Shown here one piece after another: positions 30,669 through 37,862 of a DNA stretch of 40,977 nt. Both the position numbers and the translations under genes were made by a program. Below the pieces are notes generated by a model that did no database searches, was not told where the DNA came from, and was given only the letters and a program-made list of their open reading frames with translations. The DNA is from Rhizobium rhizoryzae (GTDB lineage Bacteria; Pseudomonadota; Alphaproteobacteria; Rhizobiales; Rhizobiaceae), in NCBI RefSeq assembly GCF_011046895.1, contig NZ_CP049252.1:1-40977 (forward strand), given 5' to 3'. Within the stretch, counting starts at the first letter, position 1; each line of letters opens with the position of its first letter.

Positions 30669-30686
30669 TGGTATCTCCTTATGCAC
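30663..30686 (-). other. Hairpin hiding the peptide start codon
   Basis: GTGCAT / ATGCAC, 6-bp perfect stem with a 12-nt loop; the ATG is in the stem and AAGGAG in the loop. Typical of translationally silenced toxin mRNAs. Confidence 0.5.
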
Positions 30687-30736
30687 TTTCGTTGATACAA
30701 GGCACCCTTGCCGGGGAGCCGGTTACAAAACCCAGG

Positions 30737-30764
30737 AAAGCCTCTATTGCCGTAGGGGCTTTTC
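30737..30764 (+). terminator. Rightward terminator facing the peptide leader
   Basis: AAAGCCTCT, 8-nt loop, AGGGGCTTTT: 9-bp stem (one G-T pair) with a T-run on plus. An RNA ending here and started around 30600-30660 would be antisense to the peptide leader, but no clear promoter was found. Confidence 0.55.
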
Positions 30765-30979
30765 TGCTTTCAAGCACCGAGATTCATAAACCCGATGCCT
30801 GCTTGCATAGCATCGCCTCAGCTAGCCTAAATCGTCAACTGCAAAAGAAGAGACACCTCGCTCTCCACATGCGGAATCCATTGTCTGGGTTCATATCTCA
30901 CAAGAAAATTTTGAAATGACGGGCTGTTCGCCGCTAACAGGCGGCAGGCGAGGCGCTATCTGGAGAAGCGTATAAACGC
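30765..30979. other. Noncoding stretch before the late terminator
   Basis: No supported gene. A long plus frame (30626-30919) crosses it but has no SD, contains the terminator and looks unlike protein. Confidence 0.5.
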
Positions 30980-31011
30980 AAAAAGCCGCCCGGAATGACC
31001 GAGCGGCTTTT
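30980..31011 (-). terminator. Terminator of the late operon
   Basis: Stem AAAAGCCGC / GCGGCTTTT with an inner CGG/CCG pairing, T-run on the minus strand at 30984-30980; 8 bp after the last late gene stop (31019). The T-run on plus also allows rightward termination. Confidence 0.82.
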
Positions 31012-31018
31012 CTGCTTT

Positions 31019-31339
31019 TCAATCTCTATCTCGCATCAACTCACGATGAATGCGCAGTTCCTCGCGAATGCGCTCAGCCTCGATACCAAAGCGCCGAACG
31101 AACTCGCCATTCTCAGCCATCGTTCTTGCGTGCAGCTTCAATGCTTCTGTCAAACCCTCAACTGCAGCCGTGGCCTTGTTCAGGGCAGTCGGGTCAACGA
31201 TCACAGCAGCAACCGGCGCGGCGTTTGCGACCGGCTGCGAACCCTGCCACAGCCCCAAGTGCCGAACCGCGAACACAATGGCGATTGTGACCCCGAACGT
31301 CACCAGCGCCAGCGGTGGAAGTTCAGCCAGCTTTTCCAT
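31019..31339 (-). CDS. One-TM late membrane protein, 106 aa
   Basis: ATG 31339 with AAGGA upstream. One transmembrane helix at about residues 10-27 (A-L-V-T-F-G-V-T-I-A-I-V-F-A-V), then a helical, coiled-coil-like part (E-G-L-T-E-A-L-K-L-H; I-E-A-E-R-I-R-E-E-L-R-I-H-R-E). Last gene of the lysis block, overlapping the previous gene. Could be a pinholin regulator, antiholin or accessory spanin-like protein. Confidence 0.72.
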   Translation of the reverse strand: MEKLAELPPLALVTFGVTIAIVFAVRHLGLWQGSQPVANAAPVAAVIVDPTALNKATAAVEGLTEALKLHARTMAENGEFVRRFGIEAERIREELRIHRELMRDRD

Positions 31340-31775
31340 TTCTGATTTTTCCTTGATCGCGCGCCGCCCTGTAGATGTTGACCAACTCGCCAACCGCAAA
31401 CAGCGGATAAATGGCCAGCCAGGTGCTGAGAACATCCGAAGATGCAAACCCGTAAGTGATACCGGACCAGAGCAGGCAACCAACTGCAGCCGAGAATTGC
31501 CGGATCTGAGGCGTTACCTTTTCTCGCGCGCCATTGATCACAAGGCCGACCACGCGAAGGCATCCAATGACAAGCATAAACCAGCCGAGAGAGGCTTCCG
31601 AAGGCACAAGCTCACGGAAGGACCAGAAGGCAGGCTGGTTGAATGTTTCAGTCGGGAAAAGCAGAACGATCCCGAACATGATCATATGACCGGAAAGAAA
31701 CCATTCGTGCATTCGAGGCCCGAACCGTTCCGAGATCCGAACCCAAAGACCAGGACCAACATAGCCGGCACTCAT
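31323..31775 (-). CDS. Multi-pass membrane protein, holin candidate
   Basis: A 150-aa protein with about four transmembrane segments: I-M-F-G-I-V-L-L-F, L-G-W-F-M-L-V-I-G-C-L-R-V-V-G-L-V-I, A-A-V-G-C-L-L-W-S-G-I-T-Y-G-F and L-A-I-Y-P-L-F-A-V-G-E-L-V. Ends basic (R-A-A-R-D-Q-G-K-I-R-N-G-K). Placed just after the spanins. Similar multi-TM proteins occur at this spot in rhizobial phages. Holin function is inferred from location and topology. Confidence 0.68.
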   Translation of the reverse strand: MSAGYVGPGLWVRISERFGPRMHEWFLSGHMIMFGIVLLFPTETFNQPAFWSFRELVPSEASLGWFMLVIGCLRVVGLVINGAREKVTPQIRQFSAAVGCLLWSGITYGFASSDVLSTWLAIYPLFAVGELVNIYRAARDQGKIRNGKAG

Positions 31776-32011
31776 TTAGCGCCACCGTGCCGCCCGCATT
31801 CCGCGCGCGTCCAGATGCCACCGGCACAAATGCCGACAACAGTTCTATCAATCTTGCGCTGATCTTCTGCAGTGGCACCACGCGCGCCGATAAGATCCGT
31901 TCCGACCACGCGCCTAAGGCCGCTTACATCGGCCGGATGCGAAGTCCCACAGGCCGACAGGACAGGCATCAAAGCCGCTGCGAGCATCATCCGAATTCTT
32001 AGCCGCTTCAT
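31772..32011 (-). CDS. Outer-membrane lipoprotein spanin (Rz1-like)
   Basis: A 79-aa protein with a basic start (M-K-R-L-R-I-R), hydrophobic helix and lipobox L-S-A-C (M-P-V-L-S-A-C-G), predicted mature lipoprotein of about 58 residues. Starts inside the i-spanin gene in another frame (98-bp overlap 31914-32011), the typical nested Rz/Rz1 layout. Would join inner and outer membrane for the last lysis step. Confidence 0.82.
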   Translation of the reverse strand: MKRLRIRMMLAAALMPVLSACGTSHPADVSGLRRVVGTDLIGARGATAEDQRKIDRTVVGICAGGIWTRAECGRHGGAK

Positions 32012-32129
32012 TGTTCTGCCTTTCGACCTGATTGCGGGTAGCATCACCGGCCGCGCGCCAAAGCCAGCCGATGAAAAGAGCGATAAGGAGAAGCGTGACC
32101 AGCGCGCCGATCAGGCGAGGGTTCGCCAT
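31914..32129 (-). CDS. Inner-membrane spanin (Rz-like)
   Basis: A 71-aa protein with one N-terminal TM (L-I-G-A-L-V-T-L-L-L-I-A-L-F-I-G-W-L-W) and a short periplasmic helix (R-N-Q-V-E-R-Q-N-N-E-A-A-K). Shorter than lambda Rz but with the same topology, and the o-spanin gene is nested in it. ATG 32129 follows the endolysin stop region directly. Confidence 0.8.
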   Translation of the reverse strand: MANPRLIGALVTLLLIALFIGWLWRAAGDATRNQVERQNNEAAKNSDDARSGFDACPVGLWDFASGRCKRP

Positions 32130-32130
32130 G

Positions 32131-33114
32131 TCACGCCTCGATTTCCTGCCGAATGACCTTGAAGCGCTGGACAATCCAGCGACCAGCAACCAGCAGAACG
32201 ACCACACTCAAAACCGCCGCCGCGATCATGATCAGTTGGGTTTCACGGTCGAAACCCGCTAACCAGGTGAAGAGGCCAGCGAGCGAGAAGCCGCCGCCGA
32301 AGATCGTTGAAAGCCAGTTGGTCTTTTGCTTCACTTCCTTATCGACCGAGGCGGGAACCACCGGCTTTTCAACCGGCCGCTCTTCGATCACGGGCGCGGA
32401 TCTCACGGCCGCATCAAGAGGCGCTTGCGATCTGGCAACCAGATCATTGAAGAGAGCGGCGCGGGTTTTCGGGCCTATGTCGCCGTCAACCGCAAGACCC
32501 TTGTCACGCTGATAACGGCGGATATCGTCCGGCTTTACGCCGTAGCCACAGACAACCAGCGCCAGACGGCCGAAGCATTCGAGCCGGTCAGCAAGCCCGT
32601 TCTTGCCGCCGTTGATCTTCTTCGTGATTGTCTCGATATCGTTTTGATCTGCCCACCGATTGAGGTTGCGGGTTGACCAGTAATAGAGAGCAACAAGCCC
32701 TTCCCACGGGTCAGTGTTGACCAGTTCCGGCCGCGCTACAAAGTCAGGCGGATTATAGCCCTTCTTTTTGCACCAGTCGCGGAAGGCAATGTAATTTGCC
32801 TTTCCAGTTAGCTGGATAGGGCCACGGCCAAGATAAAGGCGACCATCACCGTCCTTTTCCGGCGTGTTTCCGAGATCCGGCCGAATATCATAGCGCTCTT
32901 GCGCTGGCGTCGGCCCCCACACTTCGACATCGAAATGGAAGTAACCGCTTTCGTGCATCAGCTGCGCAAGGAAGTGCACAAGCCGATGAAGCCGGTTCAA
33001 GCCGAAATCATCGCCGTATTTCTGAAGTGCGATCAGGACAGAGTTGACGTTATCCGCTTTGCCTTGGCCTTTCGAGGCCGCGCGGATCTGTTGCGCCGTG
33101 ATGGGCACATTCAT
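32131..33114 (-). CDS. GH19 endolysin with C-terminal transmembrane segments
   Basis: A 327-aa protein from ATG 33114 (AGGAG upstream). GH19 muramidase/chitinase-like domain about 1-190: catalytic Glu55 in L-M-H-E-S-G-Y, and G-R-G-P-I-Q-L-T-G-K-A-N-Y. A peptidoglycan-binding repeat follows (about 195-240: R-R-Y-Q-R-D-K-G-L-A-V-D-G-D-I-G-P-K-T-R). Then a linker and two hydrophobic segments (about 270-283 and 292-312). Membrane segments at the C-terminus are unusual for an endolysin, and may anchor it until the holin acts. Confidence 0.88.
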   Translation of the reverse strand: MNVPITAQQIRAASKGQGKADNVNSVLIALQKYGDDFGLNRLHRLVHFLAQLMHESGYFHFDVEVWGPTPAQERYDIRPDLGNTPEKDGDGRLYLGRGPIQLTGKANYIAFRDWCKKKGYNPPDFVARPELVNTDPWEGLVALYYWSTRNLNRWADQNDIETITKKINGGKNGLADRLECFGRLALVVCGYGVKPDDIRRYQRDKGLAVDGDIGPKTRAALFNDLVARSQAPLDAAVRSAPVIEERPVEKPVVPASVDKEVKQKTNWLSTIFGGGFSLAGLFTWLAGFDRETQLIMIAAAVLSVVVLLVAGRWIVQRFKVIRQEIEA

Positions 33115-33154
33115 GGGATTAGCTCCTATATCCAAGAACCTTATGAAGATCGCG

Positions 33155-33232
33155 TCAGGCCGCGGGGCTGATGACAAGCCAGTACAGCCCGCCCCACATC
33201 AGCAGGCCGATGGCGATTGCGCGCACATGCAT
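33155..33232 (-). CDS. Very small membrane peptide, 25 aa
   Basis: ATG 33232 with GGGAG 8 nt upstream. The peptide is nearly all hydrophobic (A-I-A-I-G-L-L-M-W-G-G-L-Y-W-L-V-I) after M-H-V-R, a single TM. Lies between the tail protein and endolysin genes; could be a small holin or lysis helper. A good SD and a sensible sequence are the only support. Confidence 0.45.
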   Translation of the reverse strand: MHVRAIAIGLLMWGGLYWLVISPAA

Positions 33233-33300
33233 TGAGATAGCTCCCTTACTGGAGCAAAGTTGAGTACCAGCAATACCCCACACATTGGGATGGGGCGCCG

Positions 33301-34968
33301 TTAGGAGTCTATCCCCTTACTGCTTGCGACTTCGATAAGCGCCTGGTCGATATCGGCTAAGATCTCGGACGGCGGGTGATATCCGATGCACGCTATTTTC
33401 CCATCCAGACCATCGACATAGCCTGTTGTTTGGCGAGCGCCGATAAAAGGCCCATTTGTCGTGTCGTTGATTGGGATGGCATTGCTCAATGTTTGAGTTG
33501 TGCCAGATTGGACGCCGTTGACGTACATAGACACCGACGTGCCATCAAGCACACAGATAACGCGCACCCATGCCCCAGCCGGGATACTGCCGAAAGACAG
33601 TATTGTGGTGGACGCTCCAAAGCCAATAAATCGGAGCACCCCAGAATTTACCACCCATTGGTAATGCTGTGTCCCGCCAGCTGTCCGGCGAGTAATAATC
33701 TGCTGTATGCCGGTAGTCGTATCCAGCCGCAAGAGCGCGCTCAGAACCATGGATGTCTGATCAAGTGTGTCACAGTATCGCGGTGACAAAAGCTGCGACG
33801 GCGTAAAATCGACAGCATATTTACCCCCTCCAAGATCAATCCATGCCGGTTGATTTGGAGCCGAGGCAAAATTGAAATACATCCTCCGCGCTCGGCCTGA
33901 CAAATCTTCGCTGAAGACGCCAGTCCCTTCGTCAAATCTCCAGAAGCCGTTGGCTCTGCCAATTACCCCCGTTTGCGGCGTCAGAGATATCATAAAATCC
34001 CGGATCAAGCCGTTACAGAGATTGGCGATTACCTGATCAGTTGCCGTCTTTGTGATGTACCTATTTTTACCCGACGCATTCGCAGAGAATGTCGTGTAAG
34101 ATGTCCCGGCCTCAAAAGAGACATCCCCCCATCCACTATAACCAAAAACGCCAGCCGTCCCGCGCACGGATTCGAGTGCGGCCATCAGATCCCAAGATGG
34201 GCGCACGTCGTTTGCAGGCCCATATAGCCGCCACGCAAGGCGGAAAGCGTTATTCCCGTCCGCGACGTTAGGGACCAGTGTCGATATGGGATTTCCCACT
34301 TCGTATCCAGCCCACGAAACCGGAATTCCGCACGACGCTACCGCATTCGCGGCGGCAATATCGAACAAGATGTTGTTTTCTGCGGATGTGGCCGATACAA
34401 AGTTTCCGCCCATGACGTGGATTGACGCTACCTTTGCGGCGACAAGCTCGGCCCCCGTCATGGGTGATATTGCATCAGCCGAAGATGCCAGCAATGCCGC
34501 CACATTGGTGCAAGTGCCCGCAATCACAATTTTGACAGACCCGTCTGGAGACCGTGCAAGAGCACGTCGAAGCACATTGACGGCGGTATCATACGCCGAT
34601 CTCGTCTCATTATTTGGCACGCCAAACGCGCTCACGACGCCTTGAGCATAGAGGCTTGTGCTGCCACCACCAATGGCAGAACCTTGGTAGGCCCCCACAG
34701 GGATAGAGCCTAACCCCGCTGCCCGGAGAAGCGTCTTAGTACACGGCGCGGCGTAGATGTTATTTGACGCCACAGTGGCCGCGATTATGGTGCATTCTCC
34801 AAGACGCTGGAGCTGCAAAAGCATAGCTAGAGCAGCTACGTCATCGCAGTCGCTATCCATATCGGTATCGAAAATGATACGCTGCCCCCTGACCACACCG
34901 CCCTTGTTGAGGGTGAGCTTACCAACCAATGAGGCAGGCCCGAACCCGCCGATGCTGAATGAGGTCAT
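33301..34968 (-). CDS. Nucleoside hydrolase-like / LamG-like tail protein
   Basis: A 555-aa protein in the tail fibre position. After a 30-residue Gly-rich start comes an inosine-uridine nucleoside hydrolase-like domain (about 30-310): the calcium/ribose-binding Asp cluster D-T-D-M-D-S-D-C-D-D at 34-43, then V-A-A-L-A-M-L; I-A-G-T-C-T-N-V-A-A-L-L; I-H-V-M-G-G-N-F; F-D-I-A-A-A-N-A-V. A LamG/concanavalin-like domain follows (about 340-545: W-R-F-D-E-G-T-G; S-M-Y-V-N-G-V-Q; I-G-A-R-Q-T-T-G-Y-V-D-G). Hydrolase plus lectin-like module suggests a receptor-binding or surface-acting tail protein. ATGA-coupled to the upstream fibre gene. Confidence 0.82.
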   Translation of the reverse strand: MTSFSIGGFGPASLVGKLTLNKGGVVRGQRIIFDTDMDSDCDDVAALAMLLQLQRLGECTIIAATVASNNIYAAPCTKTLLRAAGLGSIPVGAYQGSAIGGGSTSLYAQGVVSAFGVPNNETRSAYDTAVNVLRRALARSPDGSVKIVIAGTCTNVAALLASSADAISPMTGAELVAAKVASIHVMGGNFVSATSAENNILFDIAAANAVASCGIPVSWAGYEVGNPISTLVPNVADGNNAFRLAWRLYGPANDVRPSWDLMAALESVRGTAGVFGYSGWGDVSFEAGTSYTTFSANASGKNRYITKTATDQVIANLCNGLIRDFMISLTPQTGVIGRANGFWRFDEGTGVFSEDLSGRARRMYFNFASAPNQPAWIDLGGGKYAVDFTPSQLLSPRYCDTLDQTSMVLSALLRLDTTTGIQQIITRRTAGGTQHYQWVVNSGVLRFIGFGASTTILSFGSIPAGAWVRVICVLDGTSVSMYVNGVQSGTTQTLSNAIPINDTTNGPFIGARQTTGYVDGLDGKIACIGYHPPSEILADIDQALIEVASSKGIDS

Positions 34969-35738
34969 TGCAATCCTCCAGACAAGTAGTAGACAGCAGC
35001 CGACCCGCCATCATTCGAGATGACCGTAAGTGCGGCGGCGGAATTGATGGTTCTAGTTTGGGTAAGACCTTCCTCAGAACGGATTGTCGCGCCCGAAGAT
35101 GCTGAGAAGCTTATCTTGCCAGCCCCGGCCTGTATGACCGTAGTACCAAAGCCGACAGGCAAATCATTCGGGAGGACACAGGCAACAGCCGTCGCGTTAG
35201 AATGGTCGATAATCGTGTTATTATCCGATAGCTCGATAGTGAGCGCAGCACCCGCAGATACTCTGACAGGCGCGAGACCAGCAACGACATGATGCCGCGT
35301 CATTTCGGCATCCATGATAGCGCCAGGAACGGCGGAAACAGCCTCAGTGAGATTGGCAACATTCTTGTCGGCGGCGGTCCCAAGCGTGGGCAGATTAGAG
35401 AGAAGATTGTAATCAGTCGTTCCGGGCTCGCCATCGTCTCCCTTTGGTCCAGTAAGATCAGCTAAAGCAACGATGTCTGTCCAGCCAGCATCACCCACAT
35501 AGCGCCATTGCAAATGGGTGGCGGATTTCTGCAGCTGGATTTCCCGGCCATCGGGACCAGGAAGCCCACCGGTCGAACCGAACCAGACCGCGACAGCCTC
35601 AATATCAGTCAGAGCCAGCGGGAAGTTGATGACATTGCCGTAGTTCGCAAGGCCATATGGATTAGCATCACCGACAGGATTGGAATTGTACTGTACAAGC
35701 CGGTCAAGCGCCGCCTGCACGTCACCAGGTATTGCCAT
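34965..35738 (-). CDS. Tail fibre protein with short collagen-like segment
   Basis: A 257-aa protein from ATG 35738, overlapping the stop of the preceding gene (TGATG). N-terminal attachment-like part, then G-P-D-G-R-E and a short collagen-like run (G-P-K-G-D-D-G-E-P-G-T) at about 93-104, then a beta-rich C-terminal part with repeated S/A/T strands (I-S-F-S-A-S-S-G-A-T-I-R). Collagen-like G-x-y is typical of trimeric fibres. It probably links the baseplate to the receptor-binding protein. Confidence 0.78.
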   Translation of the reverse strand: MAIPGDVQAALDRLVQYNSNPVGDANPYGLANYGNVINFPLALTDIEAVAVWFGSTGGLPGPDGREIQLQKSATHLQWRYVGDAGWTDIVALADLTGPKGDDGEPGTTDYNLLSNLPTLGTAADKNVANLTEAVSAVPGAIMDAEMTRHHVVAGLAPVRVSAGAALTIELSDNNTIIDHSNATAVACVLPNDLPVGFGTTVIQAGAGKISFSASSGATIRSEEGLTQTRTINSAAALTVISNDGGSAAVYYLSGGLQ

Positions 35739-36592
35739 CAAAGCACCTCACGAAATTCATAGCCGGTTGAACCGTGATCAAGCACGGCTTGCGAAAGGGC
35801 ATCCATGCGCGAAGCACGCGACAGGAAGGCGCGGCGCTGGATAAATTCAGTGTCTTCTGGATCGGGAATGACGAAGACTTGCCGGTCAAATCCTATGGAG
35901 CGCTGAAAGCGGTATGCCTCACGGTAAAGCTCGGTATCGGGCAAATAATCGAAAGCGCACTGGAAAACGCGCGGATTGACGCGCCGCCATGTCGTCTGGT
36001 TTCCGGCAAGGGTAGAAGCTTTTACCGAATTGTCCTGAAACGATAGCCCGTTATTGCTGTAGGTATAGTTCAGTGACGGTTGCCAGTGCCGCCCCATAAA
36101 CAGACGCCCGAACTCAATATAGCCAGCCGGATTACTGCTATCGTCTATTTCGATTGTCCAATATTGCGCAAAAACAGGCGCGTCCAGAATGTAGATCAGC
36201 CAAAGCCCGCGTTCTTCATCGTCCCATTGCAAGACGCCATCCCAAAAGGCGGCATCTGTCCAGTTTAGAGAATTGAACGGCGCTTGCGGCGCACCCCCGC
36301 CCCATCCACTATCGTGCACCAGGTCAGTGCGCTCACTATCAGACCATGCGCGAACGCGACGGCTATAATTGATCGAAAGATTTGACGGGCCAAGCGCCAA
36401 GGCGCGCATATCAAGCGGCGATGGCAGATCGATGCACATCAATGTCGATGCTGGGTTGAGATCCACCGAGCGCGTCTTACGGTCTAGCCGCTCATTCTTC
36501 AGACTGGTCAACGGCAAGGCCGGTTGCCAATTGCCGCCATAAAGCGCGCCCTTGTCAGACTGGCAATCGTAAAGGAAAAGAATGTTGGACAT
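35738..36592 (-). CDS. Tail tip/baseplate protein
   Basis: A 284-aa protein from ATG 36592 overlapping the upstream gene region. Starts S-N-I-L-F-L-Y-D; contains many Trp and Asp (W-D-D-E-E-R-G-L-W-L-I-Y-I; Y-W-T-I-E-I-D-D), and V-F-V-I-P-D-P-E-D near the C-terminus. Beta-sandwich-like pattern. The place between the J-like protein and the fibre matches baseplate/tail tip components of rhizobial siphoviruses. Precise family not named. Confidence 0.7.
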   Translation of the reverse strand: MSNILFLYDCQSDKGALYGGNWQPALPLTSLKNERLDRKTRSVDLNPASTLMCIDLPSPLDMRALALGPSNLSINYSRRVRAWSDSERTDLVHDSGWGGGAPQAPFNSLNWTDAAFWDGVLQWDDEERGLWLIYILDAPVFAQYWTIEIDDSSNPAGYIEFGRLFMGRHWQPSLNYTYSNNGLSFQDNSVKASTLAGNQTTWRRVNPRVFQCAFDYLPDTELYREAYRFQRSIGFDRQVFVIPDPEDTEFIQRRAFLSRASRMDALSQAVLDHGSTGYEFREVL

Positions 36593-36595
36593 CAA

Positions 36596-37861
36596 TCACC
36601 CACAAAGGTAGATGCAGGCCACAAGACGGCACTGGTCTGGATAATCGAACGTGACCGCCTCACGGACTTTAGCCACAGTGATAGAACGGACGACATCATC
36701 CGCTTGTCGCTCGCCCTTTCCAGGCAAGTCGCTGGATATGATCAAATCACCGGCGTCAAGATTGCCACCGCGCCCGCATACGCTGATCTGCCCTTCACCG
36801 ACTGCATTGATCGTCAGTCGGTCATAGTTCAGGGCCAAGTGCTCTCTGATCGATTGAGAATTGAGACCTGCAATCGCAATATCGACACTGCAGGCTACGC
36901 GCCGCGAAACCACGCCAATTACCGCCTTTTGACCGCGCTGGCTGGAACGCTCAACCTCGGTCAAGGTGTCATCTATGCCTTTGCGCGACAGAACGCGGAC
37001 ATCGCAAACGATTTCACCGAGGTCAACATCAGAGGCCTTGGAGATAAGAGCATCATGGGAGCCCGTGAACGGCCCATAACTGCCTACCTCGGCGTAGAAG
37101 GCGTACCCGCCACCCCCCGCTGACACTCCCACCAAGCCCATACCTCCGCCCGATGATCTCGAACGCATACCATGAGACGTGGAATAGCCGCCGTAGTTAT
37201 TGATTTCAGCCGCAACACCGTAGTTGGAAACAAAGGCATCCAGCGGCCCGCGAAGGGTAAGAGCAATGCCGCCTGACCCGCCAAGGCGAAGCATGAAACG
37301 CCCGTCCGAATAGACATCAAGGGCGTTGCTATAATTGCTGACCTCAACCCGTGTTGAGCCGGTCGAGGTCTGGATAAGCGCACCGGTGACAGTTCCGGCC
37401 GTGACAAAACCGAGGTTAGCAGAAATAGCCGAAAGCGATGATGCGTTGATCTTGTAGGCGTCGATACTACTGACTTTGGACGTACTGACAGCACCGTCCT
37501 GTAGCTCTGCATTTCCGATGCTATTCGGCCCCGGCGTTGTCGCAACGGTTGTTCCAGGAACGCCAGCCGTTGCACTTGCAGGATGCCAGTTCCCCGGCGT
37601 TCCAGCCACGTTGACAGCACGCGCCCAATAATACCGCGTGATAACCCCGCTTGGCAGATCAGAATGGATAAACTGACCCGTCGAGGTTTGCCCCACCTTG
37701 GCAGCGGCCGCACGATTATTGGTGCTAGACGCCCATATTTCGACAGAGCCAAGACCGAGATAGGGCAAGCCGCCCGCTTCTACGGGGGCGACTATATTGA
37801 GCATGATTTGCCGCACGCCGCCGATTGCCGTCAGCGCGGTTACATTGATCGATAAGGCCAT
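36596..37861 (-). CDS. Tail tip/central fibre-like protein
   Basis: A 421-aa protein. N-terminal 100 residues look like a fibronectin-III-type domain (V-E-I-W-A-S-S-T-N-N; Y-Y-W-A-R-A-V-N-V-A-G-T), as in C-terminal parts of J proteins. A helix-strand stalk follows (I-D-A-Y-K-I-N-A-S-S-L-S-A-I-S-A-N-L-G, the typical J stalk), then a Gly/Ser-rich beta region (about 190-280) and a C-terminal domain. Probably the distal half of a central fibre split into separate proteins. Starts one base after the preceding gene stop. Confidence 0.78.
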   Translation of the reverse strand: MALSINVTALTAIGGVRQIMLNIVAPVEAGGLPYLGLGSVEIWASSTNNRAAAAKVGQTSTGQFIHSDLPSGVITRYYWARAVNVAGTPGNWHPASATAGVPGTTVATTPGPNSIGNAELQDGAVSTSKVSSIDAYKINASSLSAISANLGFVTAGTVTGALIQTSTGSTRVEVSNYSNALDVYSDGRFMLRLGGSGGIALTLRGPLDAFVSNYGVAAEINNYGGYSTSHGMRSRSSGGGMGLVGVSAGGGGYAFYAEVGSYGPFTGSHDALISKASDVDLGEIVCDVRVLSRKGIDDTLTEVERSSQRGQKAVIGVVSRRVACSVDIAIAGLNSQSIREHLALNYDRLTINAVGEGQISVCGRGGNLDAGDLIISSDLPGKGERQADDVVRSITVAKVREAVTFDYPDQCRLVACIYLCG

Positions 37862-37862
37862 T

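Noticed and set aside
30626..30919. Plus frame of 97 aa
   Set aside because: No SD; runs through the intrinsic terminator 30737-30764 and the leader of the small peptide gene; no protein-like pattern.
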